Assembly (NCBI RefSeq): GCF_037152535.1 | Contig: NZ_JBBCMA010000002.1 | Span: 310,001-374,000 of the forward strand | Origin: Leclercia sp. AS011 | Lineage (GTDB): Bacteria; Pseudomonadota; Gammaproteobacteria; Enterobacterales; Enterobacteriaceae | Length of the DNA stretch: 64,000 bases | Reading direction: 5' to 3' | Shown here: piece after piece, positions 7,449-18,004 of the stretch | How positions within the stretch are numbered: position 1 is the first letter of the stretch | How the letters are laid out: each line of letters begins with the position of its first letter | Made by a program: the position numbers and the translations under genes | Notes under the pieces: generated by a model | What the model saw: the letters and a program-made list of their open reading frames with translations, nothing else | Database searches by the model: none | Told to the model about the DNA's origin: nothing

Positions 7449-9041
7449 CTATTTTGTCATGGCAGGTTGAAAGCGTGTCTGGGGCGGCCAGACACGTTTT
7501 GGTAGCCAGACGGTGAGCAATAACAGAAGGACGGCAAAGCCAGTCATCAGCAGATAGCTGTCGCCCAGACTCAGAACAATTGCCTGATGTTTCAATAAGG
7601 TGATAAATCCCGCGATGTTCTCGGTGTTGCTGATGCTGCCGTCGTGTAATAAAGGGATGTTACTGCTGGCCTGCTCACTGGCCGGTGTCGATATCAACCA
7701 TGGGCGGTTGGCTACGTTATTGACCAGAACATTAGAATGAAATTGTTCTCTGTGGTTTATAAACCATTCCACTAAAACGCCAGCAGCGATGCTTGAAAAA
7801 CCCCGTACGGTATTGAACATAGCAGAGGCATAATGTCCTTCCGGGGGAGCCACAACGCTGGTTGCGCTCATAAGCAACGGTAAAATAATTGACGGTAATC
7901 CAATCGCCTGCAGAACCTGTATGGCCCAGAAATTCTGGCGTGCCCAGTCGCTGGTTATCTGCATACCCATCAGGCTGGCGAAAATCATCAGAGCAATCCC
8001 GAAAGCTATCAGCCAGCGACAATCAACCCAGCGCAGACTAAGCAGTGCGGCAACAAGTGGGGTGATAATTAACTGAGGGAGCCCAATGGTCAAAGCCAGC
8101 GGCGCAAATTGCGCTGTTCGAAAGCCCTCTACTTTGCCAAAGAAATTGGACGGCAAAGCCGAGCCAGCCAGCGCCAGTACCAATACTACAGCGAGCGCCA
8201 TCAGGCCATATGAAAAGTTACTTCTCTCCAGCATCTGTAATTTGAACAAAGGGAGGGGATGAAACCATTCATTAATCAGAAAAATCACCAGGCACACGAT
8301 GGCGCTGGATAACAGACAATTAAATAACGGCGATTCAAACCAGTCCAGACGTCCACCCTGAGTGATGGCGATTATTAAAAACGCCATACCAGAACAGCCG
8401 GTAAGCATACCGAACAGGTCGATCTGTTTAAATCGGTCGAGATAAATCGGGTCCTGCGGCAAACCCCAGCCAATAAATATCATCGAAATCAAAATGGCGG
8501 GGACCACTTGCCAGAACATGAACATCCAGCTCACTTCATCTGTCCAGAATGCCGCCAGTGAAGGTGCCACATTTGGACCAAAAGTCGCAGTCAGAGCATA
8601 AGCTCCCAGTCCATAAAGTTTTATAGATGGTGGCAGAAAACGTAGCGCCACAGTCATGAGTAAGGGAGGAAGTGCGCCGCTAAACAGGCCCTGTATCGTT
8701 CGCAAGAGAATAAACAACTGCGCGTTCGGTAGTAAGGGTAAAAGTATGCCGCAAACCATAAAACCGCCAGCGCAACCAAGAGCCAATTTACGCAGCGAAA
8801 AAGTCACAGCAAACCATGGTGCGATCATCATCGCCACTACTTCCGCGGCCTGGTAGGCAGATGTGAACCAACTGGCTTGATCATAAGTCACGCCAACTCC
8901 GGCACGCACATCTGCAAGCGCTATATCTATAACCCGACCATTAAGCCCAGAGGTCAAGGCTGCAATCAGTACCCCCACAAACCCCAATGCAAGGCGCCAG
9001 GTAAAAGGGGTCGAGGGTGGGGTAGAACGCTGTGCATTCAT
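7449..9041 (-). CDS. DHA2-family (EmrB-type) MFS efflux transporter
   Basis: A 530-residue inner-membrane protein with about 14 predicted membrane segments, typical of the DHA2 drug:H+ antiporters. The N-terminal segment has the family-like ASWFTSAYQAAE, and the signature region that is usually GPxxGG reads FGPNVAPS here, so antiporter motif C is altered. It is followed 10 bp later by the HlyD-type adaptor and is divergent from the IclR-family gene at 9191. The substrate is unknown; export of toxic aromatics or antibiotics under IclR control is inferred. Confidence 0.92.
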   Translation of the reverse strand: MNAQRSTPPSTPFTWRLALGFVGVLIAALTSGLNGRVIDIALADVRAGVGVTYDQASWFTSAYQAAEVVAMMIAPWFAVTFSLRKLALGCAGGFMVCGILLPLLPNAQLFILLRTIQGLFSGALPPLLMTVALRFLPPSIKLYGLGAYALTATFGPNVAPSLAAFWTDEVSWMFMFWQVVPAILISMIFIGWGLPQDPIYLDRFKQIDLFGMLTGCSGMAFLIIAITQGGRLDWFESPLFNCLLSSAIVCLVIFLINEWFHPLPLFKLQMLERSNFSYGLMALAVVLVLALAGSALPSNFFGKVEGFRTAQFAPLALTIGLPQLIITPLVAALLSLRWVDCRWLIAFGIALMIFASLMGMQITSDWARQNFWAIQVLQAIGLPSIILPLLMSATSVVAPPEGHYASAMFNTVRGFSSIAAGVLVEWFINHREQFHSNVLVNNVANRPWLISTPASEQASSNIPLLHDGSISNTENIAGFITLLKHQAIVLSLGDSYLLMTGFAVLLLLLTVWLPKRVWPPQTRFQPAMTK

Positions 9042-9064
9042 ACAATGTTCTCGTGCATTAAATC

Positions 9065-9094
9065 GGTACGGTGTACCGTATTGTGGTACAGTGT
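9065..9094. promoter_or_regulatory. Candidate IclR operators between efflux operon and iclR-like gene
   Basis: A perfect palindrome TACGGTGTACCGTA (9067-9080) overlaps the first of two near-identical direct repeats, GGTACGGTGT (9065-9074) and GGTACAGTGT (9085-9094), spaced exactly 20 bp. It lies in the 149-bp divergent gap, 24 bp from the efflux start. Two sites on the same DNA face fit cooperative binding by the IclR-family protein. Binding is inferred. Confidence 0.55.
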
Positions 9095-9190
9095 GGCATC
9101 TTACATTGCGAGAGCGTCCGTTGCAATGTGATAATTAATACATGAACTGAGGTAACAGGCTGCCCGTCACCGGACAATAAGGAGCTCTAT

Positions 9191-9976
9191 ATGGCCGTTA
9201 ATGCTTCAAGCTTTGAGGATGAAAAACCCGGCGGGATTCAGGTTATCGCCCGCGCAGCTGCAATTTTGAATGTGCTGGGTAAACACCCTGGCGGCATGAG
9301 TCTGGGGGAAATTGCGCAGGAGGTTGCTCTCCCTCGTTCAACGGTGCAGCGTATTGTCGCGGCCTTAGACAGTGCTCAACTTGTGCGTAGCAGCGGTGTA
9401 GGTGGTCTGCGTCTGGGACCAGCACTACTCAAACTTATTTCCAGTGTGCACAGCGATGTAGTGGATCTTGTACGTCCCTTCCTGGAGCAGCTTTCGGCCA
9501 ATATTAATGAAACAGTGACCCTGGCACGTGCCAGTGGTACCCAGCTGGCAATCGTCCATTACGTTGTAGCATCCCGTGAATTACGTGTTGTACCTCGTAT
9601 TGGACTTAATTTGCCGCTCTACAGTACTTCCGGCGGTCGGGTGTTACTGGCTATGGAAAGTGATGAAGATGTCCGCATACTGGTAGGCGATGCCTATGAA
9701 GATCTAACCGGAATGACAGTTAAAACTCTTCCACAGCTTCTGGAGCTGATCGCCGATGTTCGTGCTAATGGGCTGGCTATAGATCTGGGTGAAACTCTTG
9801 AGGGCGTCTGCACGATAGCAGTAGCGTTAGACACACTTTTTGGTCGTTTTTCTATCTCATTATTAGTTCCAGCGGCACGTTTCCATAAACATGAAACCTT
9901 TTATCGGAAAGAACTCATGCAATGCAAGGAGGCGATAGTTAATGAAATTGGAAGAACAATTTCGGTAGGAGAATAA
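9191..9976 (+). CDS. IclR-family transcriptional regulator
   Basis: A 261-residue IclR-type regulator. The N-terminal winged helix spans about 15-78 (LGEIAQEVALPRSTVQRIVAAL) and the C-terminal effector domain about 90-255, with LPLYSTSGGRVLLA typical of the family. A strong AAGGAGCT site precedes the ATG. It is divergent from the EmrB/EmrA-type operon and probably represses it through the repeats at 9065-9094. The inducer is unknown, probably an aromatic or organic acid by analogy. Confidence 0.92.
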   Translation: MAVNASSFEDEKPGGIQVIARAAAILNVLGKHPGGMSLGEIAQEVALPRSTVQRIVAALDSAQLVRSSGVGGLRLGPALLKLISSVHSDVVDLVRPFLEQLSANINETVTLARASGTQLAIVHYVVASRELRVVPRIGLNLPLYSTSGGRVLLAMESDEDVRILVGDAYEDLTGMTVKTLPQLLELIADVRANGLAIDLGETLEGVCTIAVALDTLFGRFSISLLVPAARFHKHETFYRKELMQCKEAIVNEIGRTISVGE

Positions 9977-10123
9977 CTAACAACAGGAATAAGTGTTCTC
10001 AACGAAATTTGTTAAGCAGCTTGCACAGTCCGGCCCGGCCTGCCCCAATATTAGATACAACGATCAGTTAGTAATGGAGTTGACCAGCTTCCCGTTGATC
10101 AACACTAAGTACTGTTAGCTACT

Positions 10124-10145
10124 TCCGCTTTTGGCACAAAGCGGA
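10124..10145. repeat. Small dispersed hairpin, copy 2
   Basis: The stem TCCGCTTT/AAAGCGGA (8 bp) with loop TGGCAC matches copy 1 at 1923-1946. The pair next to the loop is T-A here and C-G in copy 1, so pairing is kept by a double change. It lies 31 bp after the window's 9977-10092 spacer and just downstream of the vapC stop. Confidence 0.6.
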
Positions 10146-10175
10146 CGTTACAATTTTTCAGGATTCTTTCTGCCG

Positions 10176-10592
10176 TCAATTAGCCCAGTCTTCCAGGATC
10201 AGGCCAGGCACACGCTCAAACTCTCTCACGTTGTTCGTCACCAGTACGGCACCGGCGGCGATGGCATGCCCGGCAATCGCCATGTCGTTCGGACCGATTG
10301 GCGTCCCGGCCGCAGTCAGCGCGGCTTTAATCTCCGTGGTTGCGTCCACCGCGGCGCGGTCCCAGGCGAGGATTGCATCGAGGCGGGCGCAGAAAGCTTC
10401 GACAAGCAGGCCGTGGCGGGGAGATGCCTTCTTTCCGATCGCACCGAAACGCATCTCTGCATAAGTAATGGCCGAAACCACGATGCGGTGATTCCGCAGC
10501 ACTGCCTGCTCCAGCCGTTTAATGACAGCTTCCGGCTGCTCACGCATGATGAACGAGCAAATGTTGGTGTCCAGCATATAGGTCTTGATCAC
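10176..10592 (-). CDS. vapC: VapC-family PIN-domain ribonuclease toxin
   Basis: A 138-residue PIN-domain protein. The acidic metal-binding residues are visible as Asp8 (MLDTN), Glu46 (YAEMRFG) and Asp103 (PNDMAIAGHA), followed by TNN at 119-121. VapC toxins are Mg-dependent RNases; many enterobacterial ones cut initiator tRNA. The start codon overlaps the stop of the antitoxin gene by 4 bases (ATGA), the standard VapBC layout. Its base composition is more GC-rich than the flanking accessory genes, which suggests separate acquisition. Confidence 0.93.
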   Translation of the reverse strand: MIKTYMLDTNICSFIMREQPEAVIKRLEQAVLRNHRIVVSAITYAEMRFGAIGKKASPRHGLLVEAFCARLDAILAWDRAAVDATTEIKAALTAAGTPIGPNDMAIAGHAIAAGAVLVTNNVREFERVPGLILEDWAN

Positions 10593-10819
10593 AGGTCAAA
10601 CCGTCCTTCATCGCTGACAACATCACCGCGCTCGGCCATAAAGTCTGAATCGGCTTTTTCGAGCTGAGTAAACGAACCCCATGTTGGGCGAACGGGACGA
10701 AGGATGATGCTATCACCTTCCCGGACGATCTCCAGTTCACTCACTCCCTCAAAATCCAGGTCTCGGGGCAGACGGATAGCACGATTATTGCCGTTTTTAA
10801 ATATCGATACGGTTCTCAT
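10589..10819 (-). CDS. vapB: VapB-family antitoxin (AbrB/SpoVT fold)
   Basis: A 76-residue antitoxin. The N-terminal swapped-hairpin DNA-binding domain reads SIFKNGNNRAIRLPRDLDF (5-23), with the conserved N-N-x-A-x-R-L-P core, and the acidic C-terminal tail would bind VapC. It lies upstream of vapC and overlaps it by 4 bp. A TCAGGAGA ribosome site precedes the start. VapB with VapC is expected to repress their own promoter. Confidence 0.92.
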   Translation of the reverse strand: MRTVSIFKNGNNRAIRLPRDLDFEGVSELEIVREGDSIILRPVRPTWGSFTQLEKADSDFMAERGDVVSDEGRFDL

Positions 10820-11167
10820 AGTATTTCTCCTGATAGGTTAGCCTTAAAGCATATGCAAAGTATAGGTAGATGTTGGGCATATGTATAGATGTGACTACCT
10901 CGGAGTGATAGAAGCGCACATGCGGTGCATGGAAAAATGCTCTACATACATCAATTAATCTTTTCTTCACCTAAGATCTGAATAACCAGATTCGGATCTT
11001 GCTCAACTAACTGGTGCAGTACAGGTAATTGCAGAGTCAGGGAAATGCATGGAGTAAGAAGCAGCTGAATGGATAATTTGGCTGTGGAAGGATTTATTTA
11101 GCTTTTGCAGGAAACAAAAAAGAGCCCATGTATTCCATGGACTCTTTCTGAGATGCCTCGATTATTC
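10820..11167. other. Intergenic region upstream of vapBC with a possible gene remnant
   Basis: The first 70 bp hold the vapBC promoter. A minus-strand reading frame without a start codon runs 11097 to 10951 and ends in a protein-like tail (LVEQDPNLVIQILGEEKIN). I do not recognise it; it could be the end of a deleted gene. A hairpin with an 11-bp stem and one mismatch lies at about 11120-11147 (AAGAGCCCATG...CATGGACTCTT). Confidence 0.35.
10840..10890 (-). promoter_or_regulatory. Probable vapBC promoter/operator
   Basis: Upstream of vapB, the minus strand carries a perfect-looking -10 box TATACT (10859-10864). Two related GCATATG boxes (10849-10855 and 10877-10883) lie on either side of it, a plausible VapBC operator arrangement. 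The -35 box is not clear. Confidence 0.4.
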
Positions 11168-11192
11168 TGTCCAACTTTTGGGGGTCAGTACA
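11168..11192. mobile_element. Terminal inverted repeat of an IS3-family element (remnant)
   Basis: The 25-bp sequence, read on the minus strand, begins TGTACTGACCCCCAAAAGTT and ends GGACA, the form of IS150-subgroup IS3-family ends. No matching second end or transposase reading frame is present in the window, so only an end remains. It stands 78 bp before the hok start. Confidence 0.6.
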
Positions 11193-11196
11193 ATGT

Positions 11197-11239
11197 GAGG
11201 CTACCCAACAAACATACTTGACCCTATGAGGGTAGCCTC
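11197..11239 (+). promoter_or_regulatory. Leader hairpin of hok mRNA
   Basis: Perfect 10-bp arms (GAGGCTACCC 11197-11206 and GGGTAGCCTC 11230-11239) lie just before the hok ribosome site. In hok loci such leader structure controls translation and is the target of antisense Sok RNA. No separate sok promoter could be recognised. Confidence 0.5.
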
Positions 11240-11270
11240 TTCATCGCTGGAAAGCAATAAGGAGGCTGGA

Positions 11271-11423
11271 ATGCCAAAACGTACTCTGCTGTTAGGTTTG
11301 TTGATGATCTGTATGACGTTATTGATCTTCACCTGGATGGTTCGCGACTCACTGTGTGAGCTGCGATTCAGACAGGACCATACAGAGCTGGCGGCAGTGT
11401 TAGCTTGTGAAGTGAAACGTTAA
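11271..11423 (+). CDS. hok: Hok/Gef-family type I toxin
   Basis: A 50-residue toxin with one membrane segment (about 5-24), then the family-typical SLCELRFR and a short C-terminal tail with Cys46. Hok peptides insert in the inner membrane and collapse the potential. I chose ATG 11271, with AAGGAGG 7 bp before it; an in-frame upstream start at 11226 would add a non-family extension. An IS3-type end lies only 78 bp upstream, so the usual mok frame and sok antisense gene seem cut short. It sits convergent to leuD. The E. coli paralogue it matches best (hokC, hokE or other) cannot be told. Confidence 0.88.
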   Translation: MPKRTLLLGLLMICMTLLIFTWMVRDSLCELRFRQDHTELAAVLACEVKR

Positions 11424-11454
11424 GGCGAGGACGGGGAAATCTTTCCCCGCCTTT
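11423..11454 (+). terminator. Hairpin at the 3' end of hok
   Basis: CGGGGAAA (11432-11439) pairs with TTTCCCCG (11442-11449), with outer AAGG/CCTT pairing and a short CTTTCC tail. It is probably the stable 3' end of hok mRNA. Confidence 0.5.
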
Positions 11455-11485
11455 CCAGAGGGGTTGGTTGGCTCAGGCACCTTTT

Positions 11486-11510
11486 TAATGGCCCGCTTTG
11501 CGGGCCATTA
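11486..11510. terminator. Hairpin after leuD
   Basis: A perfect 10-bp stem TAATGGCCCG/CGGGCCATTA with a 5-base loop sits 3 bp beyond the leuD stop. The T-run is poor on both strands, so it may act as an mRNA 3' end protector or a weak two-way terminator. Confidence 0.5.
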
Positions 11511-11512
11511 AA

Positions 11513-12118
11513 TTAACTCATAAAGGCCGGCTGTTTATTCTCGTAGGCCGCAATCGCGTCTTCGTGCTGCAGCGTCAGCCCGATGCTGTCCAGGCCGTTA
11601 ATCATGCAGTGGCGACGGAACGCATCGATGTTAAAGCTATAGGTTTTATCCCCGGCTTTCACTTCCTGTGCTTCCAGATCAACCACAAAGCGAATCCCCG
11701 GCTGGCTCTGCACCAGCGCAAACAGCTCGTCGACCTGCTCATCGCTTAAGGTCACCGGCAGCAGCTGGTTGTTAAAGCTGTTGCCGTAGAAGATATCGGC
11801 AAAGCTCGGTGCAATCACCACTTTGAAACCGTAGTCGGTCAGGGCCCAGGGGGCGTGCTCACGGGAGGAGCCGCAGCCGAAGTTTTCCCGCGCCAGCAGG
11901 ATCGACGCGCCTTTGAACTCAGGGAAGTTCAACACGAATTCCGGATTCGGCACTTCGCCTTTGTCATCCAGAAAACGCCAGTCGTTAAACAGATGGGCGC
12001 CAAAACCGGTGCGGGTGACCTTCTGCAAAAACTGCTTCGGGATAATGGCGTCGGTATCGACGTTGGCCGCGTCCAGTGGGACCACCAGGCCAGTATGTTG
12101 GGTAAATTTCTCTGCCAT
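11513..12118 (-). CDS. leuD: 3-isopropylmalate dehydratase small subunit
   Basis: A 201-residue LeuD, the swivelling domain of isopropylmalate isomerase. It pairs with LeuC to convert 2-isopropylmalate to 3-isopropylmalate in leucine synthesis. The conserved [11 protein letters not shown] substrate loop is visible in the middle of the chain. Length equals E. coli LeuD. It is the last gene of leuLABCD, 10 bp after leuC. Confidence 0.98.
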   Translation of the reverse strand: MAEKFTQHTGLVVPLDAANVDTDAIIPKQFLQKVTRTGFGAHLFNDWRFLDDKGEVPNPEFVLNFPEFKGASILLARENFGCGSSREHAPWALTDYGFKVVIAPSFADIFYGNSFNNQLLPVTLSDEQVDELFALVQSQPGIRFVVDLEAQEVKAGDKTYSFNIDAFRRHCMINGLDSIGLTLQHEDAIAAYENKQPAFMS

Positions 12119-12128
12119 GATGGTCTCC

Positions 12129-13529
12129 TTATTTCAGGCTGCGAATATCGGCAAAATGGCCGGTGACTGCCGCAGCGGCGGCCATCGCCGGGCTGACCAG
12201 ATGAGTGCGCCCACCGCGGCCCTGACGGCCTTCAAAGTTACGGTTGCTGGTGGAGGCACAGCGCTCGCCCGGGTTCAGGCGGTCGTTATTCATGGCCAGA
12301 CACATGGAGCAACCAGGCAGACGCCATTCAAAACCTGCTTCAATGAAAATCTTATCCAGTCCTTCGGCTTCCGCCTGGGCTTTTACCGGGCCGGAGCCGG
12401 GTACCACCAGCGCCTGTACCCCCGGGGCCACTTTACGGCCTTTCGCCACTTCTGCCGCCGCGCGCAAATCTTCGATACGCGAGTTGGTGCAGGAGCCGAT
12501 AAACACTTTATCAATCGCCACGTCGGTCAAAGGCACGCCCGGTTTCAGCCCCATATAGGCCAGCGCTTTTTCTGCGCTGGCACGCTCAACCGGATCGACG
12601 AACGAGGCCGGGTCAGGAATGCTGTCGTTAACGGAGATCACCTGGCCGGGGTTAGTGCCCCAGGTCACCTGCGGCGCGATGGCCTCGGCCTGCAGGGTCA
12701 CCACGGTGTCAAACTGCGCGCCTTCGTCCGTTTTCAGGGTTTTCCAGTAAGCGACTGCATCGTCGTAGTGCTGGCCTTTCGGAGCGTGCAGACGATCCTT
12801 CACATAGGCGAAGGTGATCTCATCCGGGGCGACCAGACCGGCTTTGGCACCCATCTCAATGGCCATGTTGCACAGGGTCATACGGCCTTCCATGCTCAGA
12901 GCCTGGATCGCACTGCCGCAGAACTCCACCACGTGACCGGTACCGCCAGCGCTGCCGGTTTTACCGATGATCGCCAGCACGATATCTTTGGCGGTGATGC
13001 CTGGTGCGGCCTGGCCGGTGACTTCAATCTTCATGGTCTTCGCGCGGCCCTGCTTCAGGGTCTGCGTCGCCAGCACGTGTTCCACTTCTGAGGTACCAAT
13101 CCCGAACGCCAGCGCGCCAAAGGCGCCATGGGTGGCGGTATGAGAGTCGCCGCAGACGATGGTCATGCCCGGCAGGGTGATGCCCTGCTCTGGCCCCATC
13201 ACGTGGACAATGCCCTGATACGGGTGGTTCAGGTCGTACAGTTCTACGCCAAACTCGTTGCAGTTCTTGATCAGCTCCTGCATCTGAATGCGCGCCATCT
13301 CACCGGAGGCGTTGATGTCTTTAGTCTGCGTCGAGACGTTATGGTCCATCGTCGCAAAGGTTTTGCCTGGCTGACGCACTGGACGATGATGCGCGCGCAG
13401 GCCATCAAACGCCTGCGGCGAGGTCACTTCATGCACCAGGTGACGGTCAATATAGAGCAGTGGGGTTTCGTTCGGCGCTTCGAAGACCACGTGCGCATCA
13501 AACAACTTTTCGTACAACGTCTTCGCCAT
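12129..13529 (-). CDS. leuC: 3-isopropylmalate dehydratase large subunit
   Basis: A 466-residue aconitase-family subunit that holds the catalytic [4Fe-4S] cluster. The ligand cysteines are visible in [12 protein letters not shown] and [10 protein letters not shown], and [13 protein letters not shown] marks the N-terminal active-site region. It works with LeuD in the second step of leucine synthesis. It lies 2 bp after leuB and 10 bp before leuD in the operon. Length equals the E. coli protein. Confidence 0.98.
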   Translation of the reverse strand: MAKTLYEKLFDAHVVFEAPNETPLLYIDRHLVHEVTSPQAFDGLRAHHRPVRQPGKTFATMDHNVSTQTKDINASGEMARIQMQELIKNCNEFGVELYDLNHPYQGIVHVMGPEQGITLPGMTIVCGDSHTATHGAFGALAFGIGTSEVEHVLATQTLKQGRAKTMKIEVTGQAAPGITAKDIVLAIIGKTGSAGGTGHVVEFCGSAIQALSMEGRMTLCNMAIEMGAKAGLVAPDEITFAYVKDRLHAPKGQHYDDAVAYWKTLKTDEGAQFDTVVTLQAEAIAPQVTWGTNPGQVISVNDSIPDPASFVDPVERASAEKALAYMGLKPGVPLTDVAIDKVFIGSCTNSRIEDLRAAAEVAKGRKVAPGVQALVVPGSGPVKAQAEAEGLDKIFIEAGFEWRLPGCSMCLAMNNDRLNPGERCASTSNRNFEGRQGRGGRTHLVSPAMAAAAAVTGHFADIRSLK

Positions 13530-13531
13530 GA

Positions 13532-16194
<2,663 letters not shown>

Positions 16195-16236
16195 GGGTTA
16201 GGTCCTTGTCTGAATTTGGGCGCCTTGCTACGAGCA

Positions 16237-16269
16237 TAAAAAAACCCGCGCAGCGGCGCGGGTTTTTTG
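16237..16269 (-). terminator. Leu operon attenuator
   Basis: A GC-rich hairpin, CCCGCGC-CGCT-GCGCGGG, flanked by A and T runs (minus strand ends GGGTTTTTTT), lies between leuL and leuA. Together with the leucine-rich leader peptide it forms the transcription attenuator known for enterobacterial leu operons. Confidence 0.93.
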
Positions 16270-16287
16270 TCTTAACGAGAGAACGAT

Positions 16288-16374
16288 TCAATGCTGAATT
16301 TCGCCCGCCAGTCTACCGCGCACAGTGGATGCGTTTAGTAGTAGTAGACCGGTGAAACGAATGCTGCGATTCAT
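16288..16374 (-). CDS. leuL: Leu operon leader peptide
   Basis: A 28-residue leader peptide, MNRSIRFTGLLLLNASTVRG at its start. It contains four consecutive leucines, all encoded by the rare codon CTA, so ribosome speed on it reports charged tRNA-Leu. It lies 18 bp before the attenuator hairpin and 56 bp after the leu promoter -35 region's downstream end. It matches the E. coli leuL layout, including four CTA codons, but residues outside the control codons differ. Confidence 0.95.
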   Translation of the reverse strand: MNRSIRFTGLLLLNASTVRGRLAGEIQH

Positions 16375-16408
16375 GAATCATGCCCCAGATAAATAAGATA
16401 TGCTTTTA

Positions 16409-16437
16409 GTGGTACTGGATACGCGGTTTGATGTCAA
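16409..16437 (-). promoter_or_regulatory. leuLABCD promoter
   Basis: On the minus strand the -35 box TTGACA (16432-16437) and -10 box TACCAC (16409-16414) are separated by 17 bp, aligned with the known E. coli leu promoter (TTGACA with TAACTC). The spacer end GTATCCAG is also conserved. Confidence 0.85.
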
Positions 16438-16876
16438 CCCCTGGGCGATGAAAACGGTGATTCAGCCTTTAGACCTCTCTCCATGAAATTAGCTTATTGT
16501 GCTGGTTTTTCGCTTTCTGACAATTTTGTTCTTCTGTTGGATGATACTGAATACATCGAAAGAATTATTTGAATATACTTGATTGCAATTGTTCAAACTT
16601 TCGAAACAATAGCTCCGCCTTTTGAATGTGTTAACTTTCATTATGTTAGCCTGATGCTAAGTACAAAAAGGCTGCGAAGGTAATATTGGTGATAACGGAA
16701 TGTTAAATATTAAAATTAAACTGCTATTAATATTTCATTAAAACTTAAACAAGACTTAACTAAACGCCATATTGTTTATTCGCATTATCTATGGTTTCAT
16801 TCGAATCATTAACTCACAGATATGTTTTCTCGTATCTGAAGATGTTCTCATGTTGTACTCCTTATTCCTGTCACGG

Positions 16877-16904
16877 TTGACGGGTATTTATATATTCCTA
16901 ATTT
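16877..16904 (+). promoter_or_regulatory. Candidate leuO promoter
   Basis: TTGACG (16877-16882) and TAATTT (16899-16904), spaced 16 bp, lie 87 bp before the leuO start in AT-rich DNA. The assignment rests on sequence fit only. Confidence 0.45.
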
Positions 16905-16990
16905 GTAACATTTCTCTTTTTCTTGTTTTATATGCGTGGTAAATCATATTTTTAAAAATGATTATTGCTGACGAGTAAAGGGAGTTTAGC

Positions 16991-17953
16991 GTGACAGTGG
17001 AGCAGGGTATGTCTGAAGAAAAAAGTGAAAAACCGGCAGCATTTGACGGGGCAAAACCGCAGCTACGTACGGTGGATCTGAATCTGTTAACGGTATTTGA
17101 TGCGGTGATGCAGGAGCAAAATATCACACGCGCCGCCCAGTCGCTGGGGATGTCACAGCCCGCCGTCAGTAATGCCGTGGCCAGGCTTAAGGTTATGTTT
17201 AATGACGAATTATTCGTGCGATATGGCCGCGGGATCCAGCCTACGGCTCGGGCATTCCAGCTGTTTGCATCGGTACGTCAGGCCCTGCAGCTGGTGCAGA
17301 ATGAGCTACCGGGTTCAGGGTTTGATTCCTCCAGCAGCGAGCGTATTTTTCATTTGTGTGTTTGTAGTCCTCTCGATAATTATCTGACCTCTCTTATTTA
17401 TAATAAGGTTGAGCAGGTGGCACCTAATATTCATCTGGTGTTCAAATCGTCTCTTAACCAGAATACGGAACATCAGCTGCGCTATCAGGAAACCGAGTTT
17501 GTGATTGGCTATGAAGAGTTTCGTCGTCCGGAATTTTCCTGCGTACCCTTATTCAAAGATGAAATGGTACTGGTGACCAGTAAAACACACCCACGCCTGC
17601 AAGGTCCGCTGCTGGAGAACGATATTTATCGCGAACAGCATGCGGTTGTTGCTCTCGATCGCTACGCCTCTTTTAGCCAGCCGTGGTACGACACGCCGGA
17701 TAAACAAGCCTGCGTGGCCTATCAGGGAATGGCGATGGTCAGCGTATTAAATGTGGTTTCACAAACGCAGCTGGTAGCCATTGCGCCACGCTGGCTGGTA
17801 GAAGAGTTTGCCGAGCCGCTGCATCTGCGGATATTGCCGCTGCCGTTGAACCTTAACTCGCGTACGTGCTATCTCTCCTGGCATGAAGCCGCCGGGCGCG
17901 ATAAAGGCCATCAGTGGATGGAAGAGCTGCTGGTGAGCGTCTGCCGCCGCTAA
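16991..17953 (+). CDS. leuO: LysR-family regulator LeuO
   Basis: A 320-residue LysR-type regulator, strongly like E. coli LeuO. The winged helix spans about residues 28-87 ([20 protein letters not shown], then [15 protein letters not shown]), with the effector domain after residue 115. LeuO is an H-NS antagonist acting on many silenced genes. I chose GTG 16991 because GGGAG lies 6 bp upstream; ATG 17009 has poorer spacing. The N-terminal 25 residues are the least conserved part. It lies between leu and ilvIH as in E. coli, and a terminator follows. Confidence 0.97.
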   Translation: MTVEQGMSEEKSEKPAAFDGAKPQLRTVDLNLLTVFDAVMQEQNITRAAQSLGMSQPAVSNAVARLKVMFNDELFVRYGRGIQPTARAFQLFASVRQALQLVQNELPGSGFDSSSSERIFHLCVCSPLDNYLTSLIYNKVEQVAPNIHLVFKSSLNQNTEHQLRYQETEFVIGYEEFRRPEFSCVPLFKDEMVLVTSKTHPRLQGPLLENDIYREQHAVVALDRYASFSQPWYDTPDKQACVAYQGMAMVSVLNVVSQTQLVAIAPRWLVEEFAEPLHLRILPLPLNLNSRTCYLSWHEAAGRDKGHQWMEELLVSVCRR

Positions 17954-17959
17954 TTGACC

Positions 17960-18004
17960 TCAGGATAAATGGCGCTGTTGTTACTGTTTATCCTGATTTT
18001 ACTT
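17960..18004 (+). terminator. leuO terminator
   Basis: Perfect 10-bp arms TCAGGATAAA (17960-17969) and TTTATCCTGA (17987-17996) are followed by TTTTACTTTTATT. It lies 7 bp after the leuO stop. Confidence 0.8.

Larger units (their letters stand above)
16375..16990. other. AT-rich leuL-leuO divergent control region
   Basis: This 616-bp gap holds no supportable gene. It contains the leu promoter at one end and a candidate leuO promoter at the other. The middle is very AT-rich with many A and T tracts. In E. coli the equivalent region is silenced by H-NS and activated by LeuO itself; the composition here fits the same behaviour. Confidence 0.6.

Noticed and set aside
10131..10667. 178-codon plus-strand frame across the vapBC region
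   Set aside because: It is antisense to vapC and vapB, which have clear families and the standard overlapping layout.
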